From Rhodoferax sp. (lineage in GTDB: Bacteria; Pseudomonadota; Gammaproteobacteria; Burkholderiales; Burkholderiaceae_C), in NCBI GenBank assembly GCA_030645355.1, contig JAUSNJ010000182.1, positions 29,842 through 93,841 of the forward strand: a stretch of 64,000 nucleotides of DNA, in the 5' to 3' direction. The notes beneath the pieces are model-generated. The model was not told where the DNA came from, made no database searches, and worked only from the letters and a program-made list of their open reading frames with translations. The first letter of the stretch is position 1, and the number at the start of each line of letters is the position of its first letter. Below are positions 55,332-64,000 of the stretch, one piece after another. The position numbers and the translations under genes are program-made.

Positions 55332-56459
55332 ATGCCTGGACTATTACCCCATATCGACCCCGAAGGCCTGCTCGAATTTTCGGTGGTTTATACCGACCGC
55401 GCGCTCAACCACATGTCGCAGCGCTTCCAGGGCGTGATGAAAGACATCTCCGCCATTCTGAAAGAGGTCTACCACGCCAAATCCGCCGTGCTGGTGCCCG
55501 GCAGCGGCACCTTTGGCATGGAAGCCGTGGCCCGCCAGTTCGCCACCGACAAGAAAACCCTGGTCATCCGCAACGGCTGGTTCAGCTACCGCTGGACGCA
55601 GATTTTTGACATGGGCCGCATTCCCAGCGCCTCCATCGTGCTCAAGGCCCGTCGCGTCGGCGACGGCAAACAGGCACCGTGGATTCCCTGCCCCATTGAC
55701 GAGGTGGTGGCCACGATCGCGCGCGAAAAGCCCGATGTGGTGTTTGCGCCGCATGTGGAAACCGCCGCCGGCATGATCCTGCCCGACGATTACCTGCGCG
55801 CCGTCAGCGACGCCGTGCACGCCGTGGGCGGCCTGATGGTGCTGGACTGCATTGCCTCCGGCGCGATGTGGGTGGACATGCAGGCCACCGGTGTGGACGT
55901 GTTGGTCAGCGCGCCGCAAAAAGGCTGGAGCGGCTCACCCTGCTGCGCCATGGTGATGCTCAGCGAACGCGCCCGCGCTGCCATCGACGGCACCACCAGC
56001 ACCAGCTTTGCCTGCGACCTGAAAAAGTGGTTGCAGATCATGGAAGCCTATGAAGGCGGCGGCCACATGTACCACGCCACCATGCCAACGGATGCGCTGA
56101 CCCGCCTGCGCGAGGTGATGCAAGAGACGCGCAACTACGGCTTCGAGAAGGTGCGCGCCGAGCAGATGGAGCTGGGCACCAAGGTGCGTGCGCTGTTCGA
56201 GAGCAAGGGCATTGCGAGTGTGGCCGCCGAGGGATTCAAGGCGCCGGGTGTCGTGGTCAGCTACACCGAAGATCCGGGTGTGCAGTCCAGCAAGAAATTC
56301 CTGGCGCAAGGGCTGCAGACGGCGGCGGGTGTGCCCTTGCAGTGCGACGAGCCCTCTGACTTCAGCACCTTCCGCGTGGGGCTGTTTGGGCTGGAGAAAC
56401 TGCACAACGTGGACCGCACGGTGGCACAACTGGCTGCGGCGTTGGAGAAAATCGGGTAA
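55332..56459 (+). CDS. Class V aminotransferase (alanine/serine-glyoxylate type)
   Basis: 375 aa. The fold-type I PLP motifs are VLVPGSGTFGMEAVARQF, FAPHVETAAGMILPDDYL, Asp in LMVLDCIASGAM and Lys in VSAPQKGWSGSP (about residue 198). The family converts glyoxylate to glycine with alanine or serine as donor. It is divergent from the PhnD-GGDEF-EAL gene across 143 bases and followed by a Crp-like gene 147 bases on. No substrate is stated by the sequence. Confidence 0.88.
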   Translation: MPGLLPHIDPEGLLEFSVVYTDRALNHMSQRFQGVMKDISAILKEVYHAKSAVLVPGSGTFGMEAVARQFATDKKTLVIRNGWFSYRWTQIFDMGRIPSASIVLKARRVGDGKQAPWIPCPIDEVVATIAREKPDVVFAPHVETAAGMILPDDYLRAVSDAVHAVGGLMVLDCIASGAMWVDMQATGVDVLVSAPQKGWSGSPCCAMVMLSERARAAIDGTTSTSFACDLKKWLQIMEAYEGGGHMYHATMPTDALTRLREVMQETRNYGFEKVRAEQMELGTKVRALFESKGIASVAAEGFKAPGVVVSYTEDPGVQSSKKFLAQGLQTAAGVPLQCDEPSDFSTFRVGLFGLEKLHNVDRTVAQLAAALEKIG

Positions 56460-56606
56460 GCCGGCCCCTATGCTGAACAGGCCGATGCATTCAGGGATCA
56501 AAACGGCCAGGCAACGGAATACGCGCCCTGGCTATGTGCAATGACGAACATACATGGGGCCGTGAAAGTCGTAGATTCATCGGGTCACAGACCATGAATC
56601 GCATCA

Positions 56607-57356
56607 ATGCCCATCTCCGAGCGTCACCTCTCCCCAATTTGCAGCCCGTGCGAAATACAGTCAAACCGCTTGCTTGCCGCGCTGCCCGCCGAAATCATCA
56701 AGCGCTGGTTGCCTGACCTCGAACACATCCAGCTGCCCTTGGGCAAAGTACTGTACGAGGCTGGCGGTGTCGAGCATTACGTGTACTTTCCAACGTCGGG
56801 AATTGTTTCTCTGCTGTATGTCATGAAGAATGGGGATGCGGCCGAAATCGCAGTTATTGGCAGTGAAGGTATCGTCGGGGTCTCTCTGTTCTTGGGAGGC
56901 AACTCAACGCCCAGCAGCGCGGTCGTGCAAAGCGCTGGTTCGTGCTATCGGCTGGAAGCCAAAATCCTGAAAAAAGACTTTGACCTGTTTGGCCCGGTGA
57001 CGCACGTATTGCTGCGGTATACACAGGCACTGTTGACACAAATGGCGCAAACTGCGGTGTGCAATCGGCACCATGCATTGGACCAGCAGCTGTGCCGCTG
57101 GCTATTGCTCAGTCTGGACCGCCTGCCTGGCCCGGAACTCGTCATGACGCAGGAATTGATCGCCAACATGCTGGGAGTGCGCCGACAGGGTGTCACGGAA
57201 TGCGCGCTCAGGCTGCAGGAGGCTGGACTGATCCGATACTCGCGTGGTCGCATCACCGTACTGGATCGTGAGGGTCTGGAAACGCGTGTCTGCGAATGCT
57301 ATGCAGTGGTCAAAGACGAATACGAGCGACTCGTCCCGAAAGTCACTGCGGATTGA
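56607..57356 (+). CDS. Crp/Fnr-family transcriptional regulator
   Basis: 249 aa. A cNMP-binding-like domain (about 30-140, VLYEAGGVEHYVYFPTSGIVSLLYVM) is followed by HTH_Crp (MTQELIANMLGVRRQGVTECALRLQEAGLI). The N-terminus has two Cys in SPICSPCE, but the complete FNR iron-sulphur set is missing, so it is unlikely to be an oxygen-sensing FNR. The signal is unknown. Its 3' end overlaps the convergent receiver gene by 14 bases. Confidence 0.88.
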   Translation: MPISERHLSPICSPCEIQSNRLLAALPAEIIKRWLPDLEHIQLPLGKVLYEAGGVEHYVYFPTSGIVSLLYVMKNGDAAEIAVIGSEGIVGVSLFLGGNSTPSSAVVQSAGSCYRLEAKILKKDFDLFGPVTHVLLRYTQALLTQMAQTAVCNRHHALDQQLCRWLLLSLDRLPGPELVMTQELIANMLGVRRQGVTECALRLQEAGLIRYSRGRITVLDREGLETRVCECYAVVKDEYERLVPKVTAD

Positions 57357-57753
57357 CCAGCGATCGCGCTGCGGTCACGGATTTCAAACCGGCATCAATC
57401 GAAGCCAGGAGGTCGTTGATCCTGTAAGGCTTGGTCAAAAAGGCAAATGCACCGGCTGCCATGCACTTCTCCTGAATGCCGGAGAACGCATTGGATGACA
57501 AGATGATCACGGGGATATGCGACGTCTCTGAACACCCGCGCAACAGGGCAAGGGCTTCAATTCCGTTCATGTGAGGCATCATGAAATCCATCAAAATCAG
57601 GCTCGGCTGAAGCCGTCTTCCCATTTCAATTCCCTGAATTCCGTTGGCAGCGGTCAAGAGCTTGAGATCAACGCGACGGGTCATGATCTGCTGGACCAAC
57701 TCAGCGTTCGCGCGATTATTTTCGACCTGAAGTATCGTGAATTCGGATGGCAT
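57343..57753 (-). CDS. Stand-alone receiver-domain response regulator
   Basis: 136 aa from the ATG at 57753 (MPSEFTILQVEN). A GTG at 57792 adds 13 residues. It is a single receiver with phospho-Asp in LILMDFMMPHMNGIEAL and Lys in LTKPYRIN. The acidic pocket reads VENN where VEDN is usual, so one metal-binding Asp is replaced by Asn. No output domain. The partner kinase is not adjacent. It is convergent with the Crp-like gene. Confidence 0.85.
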   Translation of the reverse strand: MPSEFTILQVENNRANAELVQQIMTRRVDLKLLTAANGIQGIEMGRRLQPSLILMDFMMPHMNGIEALALLRGCSETSHIPVIILSSNAFSGIQEKCMAAGAFAFLTKPYRINDLLASIDAGLKSVTAARSLVNPQ

Positions 57754-57854
57754 CTGGCTCAGTTGAGTATGTGTATTGACGGCCGGTCGCACACCATTGT
57801 GCGAGCAACAGCAGTCTTGCTCCTGTTACTGTATTTTCAGCAGCGATTTCTGTC

Positions 57855-57870
57855 TGTCCGTTGGCGGACA
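57855..57870. promoter_or_regulatory. Perfect inverted repeat in the glpQ upstream region
   Basis: TGTCCG-TTGG-CGGACA, 6-bp arms with a 4-base loop, lies in the 254-base gap between the receiver start (57753) and glpQ (58008). It could be an operator or a hairpin. A weaker TCAC-AAAA-GTGA (57937-57948) follows closer to glpQ. I see no clear Pho box and no strong promoter. Confidence 0.35.
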
Positions 57871-58007
57871 TATTGTCGGTGCGCTACCGAACAAAGGCGG
57901 CCCAAGCGCCATGTGAACCGGTTGACTTGGCTTCATCACAAAAGTGACGTCAAAGTTTCACACAACAACCCTACAGTTTTTGCTTTCCCCCAATCGAAAG
58001 CATTGAC

Positions 58008-59210
58008 ATGAAAGTCTTCTCCCTGACTCGCCCGACCACACTGGTCCTGACTGGTTTGAGCATCGCCGTCCTGGCCGCCTGCGGCGGCGGTGGCGTCGTA
58101 TATCCGTTTCAGACCCTGGATGGCGCCCAGCCGCTGGTTATTGGTCACCGTGGTTCCGCCGGTGTCTTGCCGGATCACACGCTGGAGGGCTACACCCGGG
58201 CCATCCAGAATGGGGCTGACTTCATTGAGCCCGATCTGGTTGCCACGAAGGACGGCGAGCTGATCGCCCGGCACGAACCCAATATTACCGCGACCACCGA
58301 TGTGGCGAGCCACCCCGAATTCGCCTCCCGCAAAACCACGCGCATGGTCGATGGGGTTGCGGAGACCGGCTGGTTTGCCACCGACTTCACGCTGGCCGAG
58401 ATCAAAACGCTGCGGGCCATACAACCCTTGAGCGACCGCGATCCATCGCACAACGGCAAATACCAGATTCCAACGCTGCGCGAAGTGCTGAATGTTGCCA
58501 AGTCCGAGGGTGTCAAGGTGGGACGCGTCATTGGCGTGTATCCTGAGACCAAGCACCCGACCTACCACGTGGATGCCAATCTCAAGCTGGAAGACCGGCT
58601 GCTGGCGATCCTGACCGAATACGGCTACACCAAGAAGGACTCGCCGGTGATCATCCAGTCGTTTGAGGTGTCCAACCTGCAATACCTGCGACCCAAGACC
58701 CAGGTTCGGCTGGTGCAGCTGGTGGACGGTGATGACTACGACTTCAATACCGGCAAGGTCACCTTTGCGGCGCCGTTTGATCGTCCCTACGACTGGACCA
58801 AGGCTGGCAAAACGGCCCTGTTTGACTCCATGCTCACACCGGCGGGTCTGGCCGAGATCAAGAAATACGCCGACGGTGTGGGCCCGTGGAAGCCCTACAT
58901 CGTCCCGGTCAAGGGCACGTTTGACGCAGCTGGAAAGATGCTCGATGTGAATGGCGATGGCGCGGTGAACTACATGGATACCACGTCACAGGCCGCCACG
59001 ACCCTGATCGCTGATGCGCACAAGGTGGGCCTGACGGTGCACACCTGGACCTTCCGCAACGAGCCCAAGCGGCTGGCGTTTGACTACAAGGGTGATCCGA
59101 AAAACGAGTACCTGCAGTTTTACCGCTTGGGCATTGACGGCTTGTTTTCCGACTTCACTGACACCGCCATTGCGGCACGCTCGGCCTACCTGAAGGAGCT
59201 GGGCCGCTGA
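58008..59210 (+). CDS. glpQ: Glycerophosphodiester phosphodiesterase lipoprotein
   Basis: 400 aa. A lipoprotein signal ends at VLAACGGGG. The GDPD fold starts [19 protein letters not shown], with the metal residues in [23 protein letters not shown] and the C-terminal HTWTFRNE. It releases glycerol-3-phosphate from glycerophosphodiesters in the periplasm. Near residue 305 an EF-hand/dockerin-like loop, [12 protein letters not shown], is inserted, which fits calcium dependence of GlpQ. Convergent with napC, with a hairpin between. Confidence 0.9.
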   Translation: MKVFSLTRPTTLVLTGLSIAVLAACGGGGVVYPFQTLDGAQPLVIGHRGSAGVLPDHTLEGYTRAIQNGADFIEPDLVATKDGELIARHEPNITATTDVASHPEFASRKTTRMVDGVAETGWFATDFTLAEIKTLRAIQPLSDRDPSHNGKYQIPTLREVLNVAKSEGVKVGRVIGVYPETKHPTYHVDANLKLEDRLLAILTEYGYTKKDSPVIIQSFEVSNLQYLRPKTQVRLVQLVDGDDYDFNTGKVTFAAPFDRPYDWTKAGKTALFDSMLTPAGLAEIKKYADGVGPWKPYIVPVKGTFDAAGKMLDVNGDGAVNYMDTTSQAATTLIADAHKVGLTVHTWTFRNEPKRLAFDYKGDPKNEYLQFYRLGIDGLFSDFTDTAIAARSAYLKELGR

Positions 59211-59236
59211 TCGCCAGCGGCCCCACGTCTCACATC

Positions 59237-59257
59237 GCACCCCTTGGCCGGGGGTGC
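59237..59257. terminator. Hairpin between glpQ and napC
   Basis: GCACCCC-TTGGCCG-GGGGTGC forms a strong GC stem and lies between the two convergent stops, one base after that of napC. There is no T-run, so termination may be weak or need Rho. It can serve both genes. Confidence 0.55.
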
Positions 59258-59258
59258 T

Positions 59259-59846
59259 TCAGGGCAATGCCGCCCCATGCAGATCCGGCAGCCGGTGGGC
59301 GATGCCCTTGTGGCAGTCGATGCAGGTCTTTTCCTTGCTCTCCAGGTACTTGCTGTGCATGGCCTGGGCGCGGGGGCTCTGGCGGGTGAAGTCCATGGAG
59401 TCGTAGTTGTGGCAGTTGCGGCACTCCAGCGAGTTGTTGGATTTCAGCCGCTCCCACTCGTGCTGGGCCAGGCGCAGGCGGTTCTCCTCAAACTTCTCGC
59501 GGGTGTCGATGGTGCCGAAGATCTTGCCCCAGACCTCCTTGGACGCCTGCATCTTGCGCGCGATCTTGTTGGTCCAGTCGTGCGGCACGTGGCAGTCCGA
59601 GCACTTGGCGCGCACGCCGCTGCGGTTGCTGAAGTGGATAGTGGTCTGCAACTCCTGGTAGACGTTGTTGCGCATCTCGTGGCAGCCGGTGCAGAACGCC
59701 TCGGTGTTGGCGGCTTCCAGGGCGGTGTTGAAGCTGCCCCAGAAGATCACACCGGCGATGAAGCCGCCAATGGTCAAAAAGCCCAGACTGAAATGCACGC
59801 TGGGGCGGTTGATGGTCCCCCAGTAGCGCTTGAGTAGTTCTAGCAT
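59259..59846 (-). CDS. napC: NapC tetrahaem quinol dehydrogenase
   Basis: 195 aa. One N-terminal membrane helix ([22 protein letters not shown]) anchors it. Four CxxCH motifs (CTGCH, CSDCH, CRNCH, CIDCH) bind four haems c. It oxidises menaquinol or ubiquinol and passes electrons through NapB to NapA. Last gene of napEDABC. It lies 15 bases after napB. Confidence 0.95.
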   Translation of the reverse strand: MLELLKRYWGTINRPSVHFSLGFLTIGGFIAGVIFWGSFNTALEAANTEAFCTGCHEMRNNVYQELQTTIHFSNRSGVRAKCSDCHVPHDWTNKIARKMQASKEVWGKIFGTIDTREKFEENRLRLAQHEWERLKSNNSLECRNCHNYDSMDFTRQSPRAQAMHSKYLESKEKTCIDCHKGIAHRLPDLHGAALP

Positions 59847-59861
59847 TGCGTGCCTCTTGGT

Positions 59862-60356
59862 CTATTGGTGGGCCTTCTTGGCGCCCGCTTTGGCGGGGAG
59901 CAGGGCGTCCACGTCGGTGAAGGTGTTTTCCACCAGCGGCTTGGCTTCTACCTGGGTCACATGGCACTGGGTGCAGAAATAGCGGGCCGGTGCAATCGAT
60001 GCCAGGGGCATGCCTTCGCGGCCGACGTAGTGCGTGATGCTCACCGGTATGGCCTGGGTCTGCTCGGCCTTGGAGCGGGCGTGGCAGTTCAGGCACTTGT
60101 TGAAGCTCTTGTCGACCTGGTAGCCGTCCGTCTGGTGGGGAATGGTGGGCGGCTGCTGGGCGTAGGCGCGGCCGCGGCGCACGTCCTTGTTCTCGGTGGT
60201 CTGCATCAGGGGCGGCTTGGCTTCCTGGTCCAGGGCGGTGGCGCCGCGCATCGGGTCCACCAGTGGCAGGTTGGGCGCGGCGTGGGCCAGGGCGGCTAGC
60301 AAGGTGGCACCGACCATCAGGGCCAGGCGCGCGGCCAGGGATGTGCTGTTTTTCAT
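59862..60356 (-). CDS. napB: NapB dihaem cytochrome c subunit
   Basis: 164 aa from the ATG at 60356, with GGAG upstream. A Sec signal peptide (LALMVGATLLAALAHAA) and two haem motifs (CLNCH, CTQCH) are present, and His ligands lie in IPHQTDGYQV and SITHYVGREG. It is the electron-entry subunit of periplasmic nitrate reductase. It starts 14 bases after the napA stop, in the same transcript. Confidence 0.95.
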   Translation of the reverse strand: MKNSTSLAARLALMVGATLLAALAHAAPNLPLVDPMRGATALDQEAKPPLMQTTENKDVRRGRAYAQQPPTIPHQTDGYQVDKSFNKCLNCHARSKAEQTQAIPVSITHYVGREGMPLASIAPARYFCTQCHVTQVEAKPLVENTFTDVDALLPAKAGAKKAHQ

Positions 60357-60370
60357 AGTCCTGTCTCCTG

Positions 60371-62866
60371 TTAGACCTTGGTAATCTTGACGGCGCACTT
60401 CTTGAAGTCCGTTTGCAGGGAAATCGGATCGGTGGCGTCCAGCGTGACCTTGTTGATGAGCTGGCTGGCATCGAACCAGGGCACGAACACCAGGCCCCGG
60501 GGCGGCTTGTTGCGCCCGCGGGTCTCTACGCGGGTCTTCATGGCGCCCCGGCGTGAGGCCACCTCGATTTCCATGCCGCGGCGCACGCCCAGGGCCTTGG
60601 CGTCCTCGGGGTGCATGAAGCACACGGCATTGGGCACGGCGCGGTACAGCTCGGGTACCCGGCGTGTCATGGAGCCGGAGTGCCAGTGTTCCAGCACGCG
60701 GCCGGTGGACAGCCAGAACGGGTATTCCTTGTCGGGCGATTCCGCCGCCGGCTCATACGGCAGGGCAAAGATCACAGCTTTGCCGTCCGGGTGACCGTAA
60801 AATTCGTAGCCCTTGCCGGCCTTGACATACGGGTCGGTGCCTTCCTTGTAGCGCCACTGGGTTTCCTTGCCTTCGACCACGGGCCAGCGCAGGCCGCGCG
60901 TCTGGTGGTAGGTGTCGAACGGTGCGAGGTCATGGCCATGGCCACGGCCGAACTCGGCGTATTCCTCGAACAGGCCTTTTTGCAGGTAGAAGCCAAAGTG
61001 CTTGGCCTCGTGGTTGGCGTAGGCCGCGTCCATCTGACTCAGCGGGAACTTGTCCACGTTGCCGTTGCGGTAGAGCACGTCGTACAGGGTCTTGCCCTTG
61101 ACGGAGGGCATCTTGGCGATCAGGTCAGCCGGCCACACCTCTTCGATCTTGAAGCGTTTGGAAAACTCCACCAGCTGCCACAGGTCGGAGCGGGACTCTC
61201 CGGGGGCATCCACCAATTGGTGCCAGAACTGGGTGCGGCGCTCGGCATTGCCGTAGGCACCTTCCTTCTCGACCCACATCGCGGTGGGCAGGATCAGGTC
61301 GGCGGCCAGCGTGGTGACCGTGGGGTAGGCGTCCGACACGACGATGAAGTTGGCCGGGTTGCGGTAGCCGGGCAGGCCCTCCTGCATCATGTTGGCGGCG
61401 GCCTGCATGTTGTTGTTGACCTGCACCCAGTAGGCATTGAGCTTGCCGTCCTTGAGCATGCGGTTTTGCAACACGGCGTGGTAGCCGGGCTTGTCGGGGA
61501 TGGTGCCCTCGGGCAGCTTCCAGATCTGCTCTGCCTTGGCACGGTGCTGGGGATTGGTCACCACCATGTCGGCAGGCAGGCGGTGCGAGAAGGTGCCCAC
61601 CTCGCGCGCGGTGCCGCAGGCCGAGGGTTGGCCGGTCAGCGAGAACGGGCTGTTGCCGGGGGTGGCGATCTTGCCGGTCAGCAGGTGGATGTTGTAGACC
61701 AGGTTGTTGGCCCAGACGCCACGGGTGTGCTGGTTGAAGCCCATGGTCCAGAACGACACCACCTTGATCTTGGGGTCGGCATACAGCTCGGCGATCTTGT
61801 CCAGCGTGGCCTTGGGTACGCCGGAGAGCTTGCTGACCCTGTCGGCGTCGTACTGCGCCACGTACTTGGCGTACTCGTCGAACGTCATGGGCTTTGCGCC
61901 GCCGGCGGCGCCGGCGTTCTTGGCCGCTTTCTGTAGTGCGTGTTCGGGGCGCAGACCGTAACCGATGTCGTCGTTGCCCAGCTTGAAATTGGTGTGCTTG
62001 GTGACGAAGTCCTTGTTCACCCGGCCGGTCTTGATGATGTAGTGGGCGATGTAGTTCAGGATGGCCAGGTCGGTCTGCGGCGTGAACACGGCGCCGATGT
62101 CGGCCAGGTCGAAGCTGCGGTGCTCAAAGGTGGAGAGCACCGCCACCTTGGTTTTGGGCGCGCCCAGGCGGCGGTCGGTGACGCGGGACCACAACACCGG
62201 GTGCATCTCGGCCATGTTGGAGCCCCACAGCACAAAGGCGTCGGTGGCTTCGATGTCGTCGTAGCAGCCCATGGGCTCGTCCATGCCAAAGGTGCGCATG
62301 AAGCCGGCCACAGCGGACGCCATGCAGTGGCGCGCGTTGGGGTCGATGTTGTTGGTGCGAAAGCCCGCCTTGAACAGCTTGGAGGCGGCATAGCCCTCCC
62401 ACACGGTCCACTGGCCCGAGCCGAACATGCCCACGCCGGAGGGGCCTTTGTCCTTGAGTGCAGCCTTGAACTTCTCGGCCATGGTGTCAAAGGCCTTGTC
62501 CCAGCTCACAGGCGTGAACTCGCCGTTCTTGTCGTACACGCCGTTCTTCATGCGCAACAGCGGCTGGGTCAGGCGATCCTGGCCGTACATGATCTTGGAC
62601 AGGAAGTAGCCCTTGACGCAGTTCAGGCCGCGGTTGACCTCGGCGCGTGGGTCGCCCTGGGTGGCTACCACCTTGCCCTCTTTCACGCCGACCATGATGC
62701 CGCAGCCGGTGCCGCAAAAGCGGCAGGGCGCCTTGGACCAGCTCAGGTTGCTCAGTTCGGCGTCGGTGACGACGTTGGCGGCCATGGCGGGCAATTCCAG
62801 CCCGGCGGCGCCAGCGGCAGCCACGGCGGCGGAATTGCGTAGAAAACTTCTGCGGGTAACGGTCAT
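60371..62866 (-). CDS. napA: Periplasmic nitrate reductase catalytic subunit NapA
   Basis: 831 aa. A twin-arginine signal ([16 protein letters not shown]) exports the folded enzyme. The 4Fe-4S ligands are CRFCGTGCG plus the third and fourth Cys in GLNCVKGYF. The molybdenum-ligand Cys is in [17 protein letters not shown]. It holds a bis-MGD cofactor and reduces nitrate to nitrite. The length is normal. Its ATG overlaps the napD stop by four bases. Confidence 0.97.
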   Translation of the reverse strand: MTVTRRSFLRNSAAVAAAGAAGLELPAMAANVVTDAELSNLSWSKAPCRFCGTGCGIMVGVKEGKVVATQGDPRAEVNRGLNCVKGYFLSKIMYGQDRLTQPLLRMKNGVYDKNGEFTPVSWDKAFDTMAEKFKAALKDKGPSGVGMFGSGQWTVWEGYAASKLFKAGFRTNNIDPNARHCMASAVAGFMRTFGMDEPMGCYDDIEATDAFVLWGSNMAEMHPVLWSRVTDRRLGAPKTKVAVLSTFEHRSFDLADIGAVFTPQTDLAILNYIAHYIIKTGRVNKDFVTKHTNFKLGNDDIGYGLRPEHALQKAAKNAGAAGGAKPMTFDEYAKYVAQYDADRVSKLSGVPKATLDKIAELYADPKIKVVSFWTMGFNQHTRGVWANNLVYNIHLLTGKIATPGNSPFSLTGQPSACGTAREVGTFSHRLPADMVVTNPQHRAKAEQIWKLPEGTIPDKPGYHAVLQNRMLKDGKLNAYWVQVNNNMQAAANMMQEGLPGYRNPANFIVVSDAYPTVTTLAADLILPTAMWVEKEGAYGNAERRTQFWHQLVDAPGESRSDLWQLVEFSKRFKIEEVWPADLIAKMPSVKGKTLYDVLYRNGNVDKFPLSQMDAAYANHEAKHFGFYLQKGLFEEYAEFGRGHGHDLAPFDTYHQTRGLRWPVVEGKETQWRYKEGTDPYVKAGKGYEFYGHPDGKAVIFALPYEPAAESPDKEYPFWLSTGRVLEHWHSGSMTRRVPELYRAVPNAVCFMHPEDAKALGVRRGMEIEVASRRGAMKTRVETRGRNKPPRGLVFVPWFDASQLINKVTLDATDPISLQTDFKKCAVKITKV

Positions 62867-63162
62867 GGCGATATCTCCTTGTCTAGATCGGCGGCGGATG
62901 CGTGGCGTTGGTAGACCAGGGTGGCGCCCAGCACCCCTTCAGTCTTTTGGATGCTTTCCAGGTGGGCGGCAATGGCCCGGCTGGTGGGGGCCTCCAGCGT
63001 CACCACCAGTTTTCCGGTGGGGCCGGTGGCATGGACTTCGGCGTCGGCGATGGAGGTGATGAAGCGGGTGATTTCGTCGGTGCGCTCGGGGTGTGCCTGC
63101 ACGACGATGCCCGCAACGTGCCACTCGTCCGGGTGGGTTTCGGCAATAGGGATAGTGCGCAT
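62863..63162 (-). CDS. napD: NapD chaperone for NapA export
   Basis: 99 aa. Ferredoxin-like fold typical of Nap[23 protein letters not shown] and [32 protein letters not shown]. It binds the NapA twin-arginine signal until the cofactor is inserted. Its start lies 5 bases after the napE stop. The stop overlaps the napA start. Confidence 0.93.
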   Translation of the reverse strand: MRTIPIAETHPDEWHVAGIVVQAHPERTDEITRFITSIADAEVHATGPTGKLVVTLEAPTSRAIAAHLESIQKTEGVLGATLVYQRHASAADLDKEISP

Positions 63163-63167
63163 GGCGT

Positions 63168-63326
63168 TCAGTGGGGCGGACCCATGATGAGCTGGCTCAT
63201 CCAGATGATGAAGCCAAAGCCGGCCACCACGATCACGGACAGCGCCGGAACCATGACGGCGGTCAGGAACAAAAAGCTTCTTAGCTCTTCCTTTTTTTGG
63301 GTCTCGGGCGGACTACTGTGCGGCAT
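63168..63326 (-). CDS. napE: NapE small membrane protein
   Basis: 52 aa (MPHSSPPETQKKEELRSF...). AGGAGAAG precedes the ATG. A single membrane helix (FLFLTAVMVPALSVIVVAGFGFIIWM) follows a charged N-terminus. That layout, the EELRSFLFLT motif and the position first in napEDABC identify NapE. Its exact role is unknown, but it is a marker of many nap operons. It is too short for most ORF cut-offs. Confidence 0.9.
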   Translation of the reverse strand: MPHSSPPETQKKEELRSFLFLTAVMVPALSVIVVAGFGFIIWMSQLIMGPPH

Positions 63327-63356
63327 TGAACTTCTCCTGCAAGGCCATTGGCGGTC

Positions 63357-63370
63357 TTGATGAAAGTCAA
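63357..63370. promoter_or_regulatory. FNR/Dnr-type box 1 upstream of napE
   Basis: TTGAT-GAAA-GTCAA matches the TTGAT-N4-ATCAA FNR consensus with one change. It overlaps the predicted start of transcription, so it would more likely repress or fine-tune than activate. Confidence 0.6.
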
Positions 63371-63397
63371 TTCTATGGACGTCCCTGGTGTTGGCAA
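63370..63397 (-). promoter_or_regulatory. Predicted napE promoter
   Basis: On the minus strand TTGCCA (63397-63392) and TAGAAT (63375-63370) lie 16 bases apart, a good sigma-70 pair. The start of transcription would be near 63363. The AGGAGAAG and the napE ATG follow at a normal distance (37-bp leader). Confidence 0.5.
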
Positions 63398-63417
63398 GTG
63401 TGGACTTGCCCGCAATC

Positions 63418-63431
63418 TTGATCTAGTTCAA
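63418..63431. promoter_or_regulatory. FNR/Dnr-type box 2 upstream of napE
   Basis: TTGAT-CTAG-TTCAA, one base off the FNR consensus. Its centre is about 61.5 bases upstream of the predicted start, the classic class I activator position. Confidence 0.65.
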
Positions 63432-63457
63432 GAATGGGCGGTGGGTCAGCCAGTTTG

Positions 63458-63471
63458 TTGACTTACGTCAA
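63458..63471. promoter_or_regulatory. FNR/Dnr-type box 3 upstream of napE
   Basis: TTGAC-TTAC-GTCAA is a perfect palindrome in its arms. It fits the looser TTG-N8-CAA pattern of the Crp/Fnr family (Dnr/NnrR). It is centred about 101 bases upstream of the predicted napE start and 20-33 bases downstream of the GlcD-like stop (63491). Confidence 0.6.
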
Positions 63472-63490
63472 ACAAACACAGGCCCGGGAT

Positions 63491-64000
63491 TTAGAAGCGG
63501 GGCAGGTCCGGGTGGCCCATCTGCCCGCCGCGAACCAGCTTTTTGCCGTATTCCACGCAGCGTTGCAGGGTCGGGATGACTTTGCCGGGGTTCAGCAGGC
63601 CCTTGGTGTCAAAGGCCAGCTTGATGCCCATCATCTGGGCATTCTCCTCAGCGGAAAACTGCACGCACATGCTGTTGAGCTTCTCGATGCCCACGCCATG
63701 CTCGCCGGTCACCGTGCCGCCCATGGCCACGCTGGTCTCCAGGATCTCGGCGCCAAACAGCTCGCAGCGGTGCAACTGGTCGGCGTCATTCGCATCGAAC
63801 AGGATCAGCGGGTGCAGGTTGCCGTCGCCGGCATGGAACACGTTGGCGCAGCGCAGTTGGTACTTTTTCTCCATCTCCTGGATGGCCAGCAGGATGTCGG
63901 CGAGGCGCTTGCGCGGGATGGTGCTGTCCATGCACATGTAATCGGGGCTGATGCGGCCGCTGGCCGGGAAGGCGTTCTTGCGACCGCTCCAGAATTTCAG
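63491..64000 (-). CDS. glcD: FAD-linked oxidase, GlcD-like, 3' part
   Basis: 169 residues remain; the gene continues past the window edge. The C-terminal FAD-oxidase cap is clear: FHAGDGNLHPLILFD, GGTVTGEHGVGIEKL (the catalytic His region), and GLLNPGKVIP at the end. These are hallmarks of the glycolate/D-lactate oxidase family. It lies upstream of napE on the same strand, with three FNR-like boxes in the 164-base gap. Confidence 0.88.
   Translation of the reverse strand: MKFWSGRKNAFPASGRISPDYMCMDSTIPRKRLADILLAIQEMEKKYQLRCANVFHAGDGNLHPLILFDANDADQLHRCELFGAEILETSVAMGGTVTGEHGVGIEKLNSMCVQFSAEENAQMMGIKLAFDTKGLLNPGKVIPTLQRCVEYGKKLVRGGQMGHPDLPRF

Noticed and set aside
57930..58000. Pho box before glpQ
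   Set aside because: No pair of CTGTCAT-like direct repeats with an 11-base period is present.

Overview
The window is high-GC, gene-dense chromosomal DNA from a betaproteobacterium. The Comamonadaceae (Rhodoferax/Polaromonas-like) fit best. The evidence is the rsmI / yraN-diaA-dolP block, a pilT-pilU pair, napEDABC, a short PutA paired with a divergent Lrp-type regulator, and the style of the dispersed short repeats. This placement rests on gene content and order, not on a search. I see no rRNA, tRNA, CRISPR array, transposase or prophage gene.

Layout. 1-669 (-): 5' part of an unknown repeat-containing protein. 872-14122 (+): a surface-polysaccharide locus. It holds a TPR protein with a glycosyltransferase-like C-terminus, a GNAT enzyme, a Wzx-like flippase, a methyltransferase, an acyltransferase, three GT2 glycosyltransferases, an SDR epimerase/reductase, a PglC/WcaJ-type initiating transferase, an H-NS-family protein and a WbpM/CapD-type 4,6-dehydratase. 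Many genes overlap as ATGA. 14089-16684: rsmI divergent from yraN-diaA-dolP. 16727-20840: a beta-hydroxyacid dehydrogenase, pilU, pilT and yggS. 20812-26328: a DUF3617 protein, a cyclase-FHA protein, a membrane Ser/Thr kinase and two exported proteins that look like one signalling module. 26457-30493: Lrp regulator and putA, separated by a 372-bp imperfect inverted repeat. 30715-36695: LysR regulator, alpha/beta hydrolase, an MFS-PlsC fusion, a CREST-type membrane protein and an XRE regulator. 36754-46026: a very large hybrid kinase, a Sel1-trypsin protein and an M16 peptidase. 46297-51337: an asparaginase-arginase-esterase operon and a biotinyl-carboxyltransferase protein. 51373-58007: a PhnD-PAS-GAF-PAS-GGDEF-EAL-CZB protein, an aminotransferase, a Crp-like regulator and a lone receiver. 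58008-63326: a glycerophosphodiester phosphodiesterase lipoprotein and napEDABC. 63491-64000: 3' end of a GlcD-like oxidase.

The most unusual signal is a short palindrome-bearing repeat of at least 44 bp. I found eight copies that align without gaps: TGCTAY-N7-ATAGC-N15-CACGAGGGCTA. Five lie inside reading frames, and a sixth supplies the last codons and stop of a gene. Three unrelated proteins read it in the same frame and share the peptide pattern A-x3-[SF]-[IV]-A-x4-F-[TA]-R-A. This resembles the protein-invading palindromic elements known from Rickettsia. A second candidate system is the kinase / cyclase-FHA / exported-protein cluster at 21.4-26.3 kb. Upstream of napE there are three FNR/Dnr-type boxes and a recognisable promoter.
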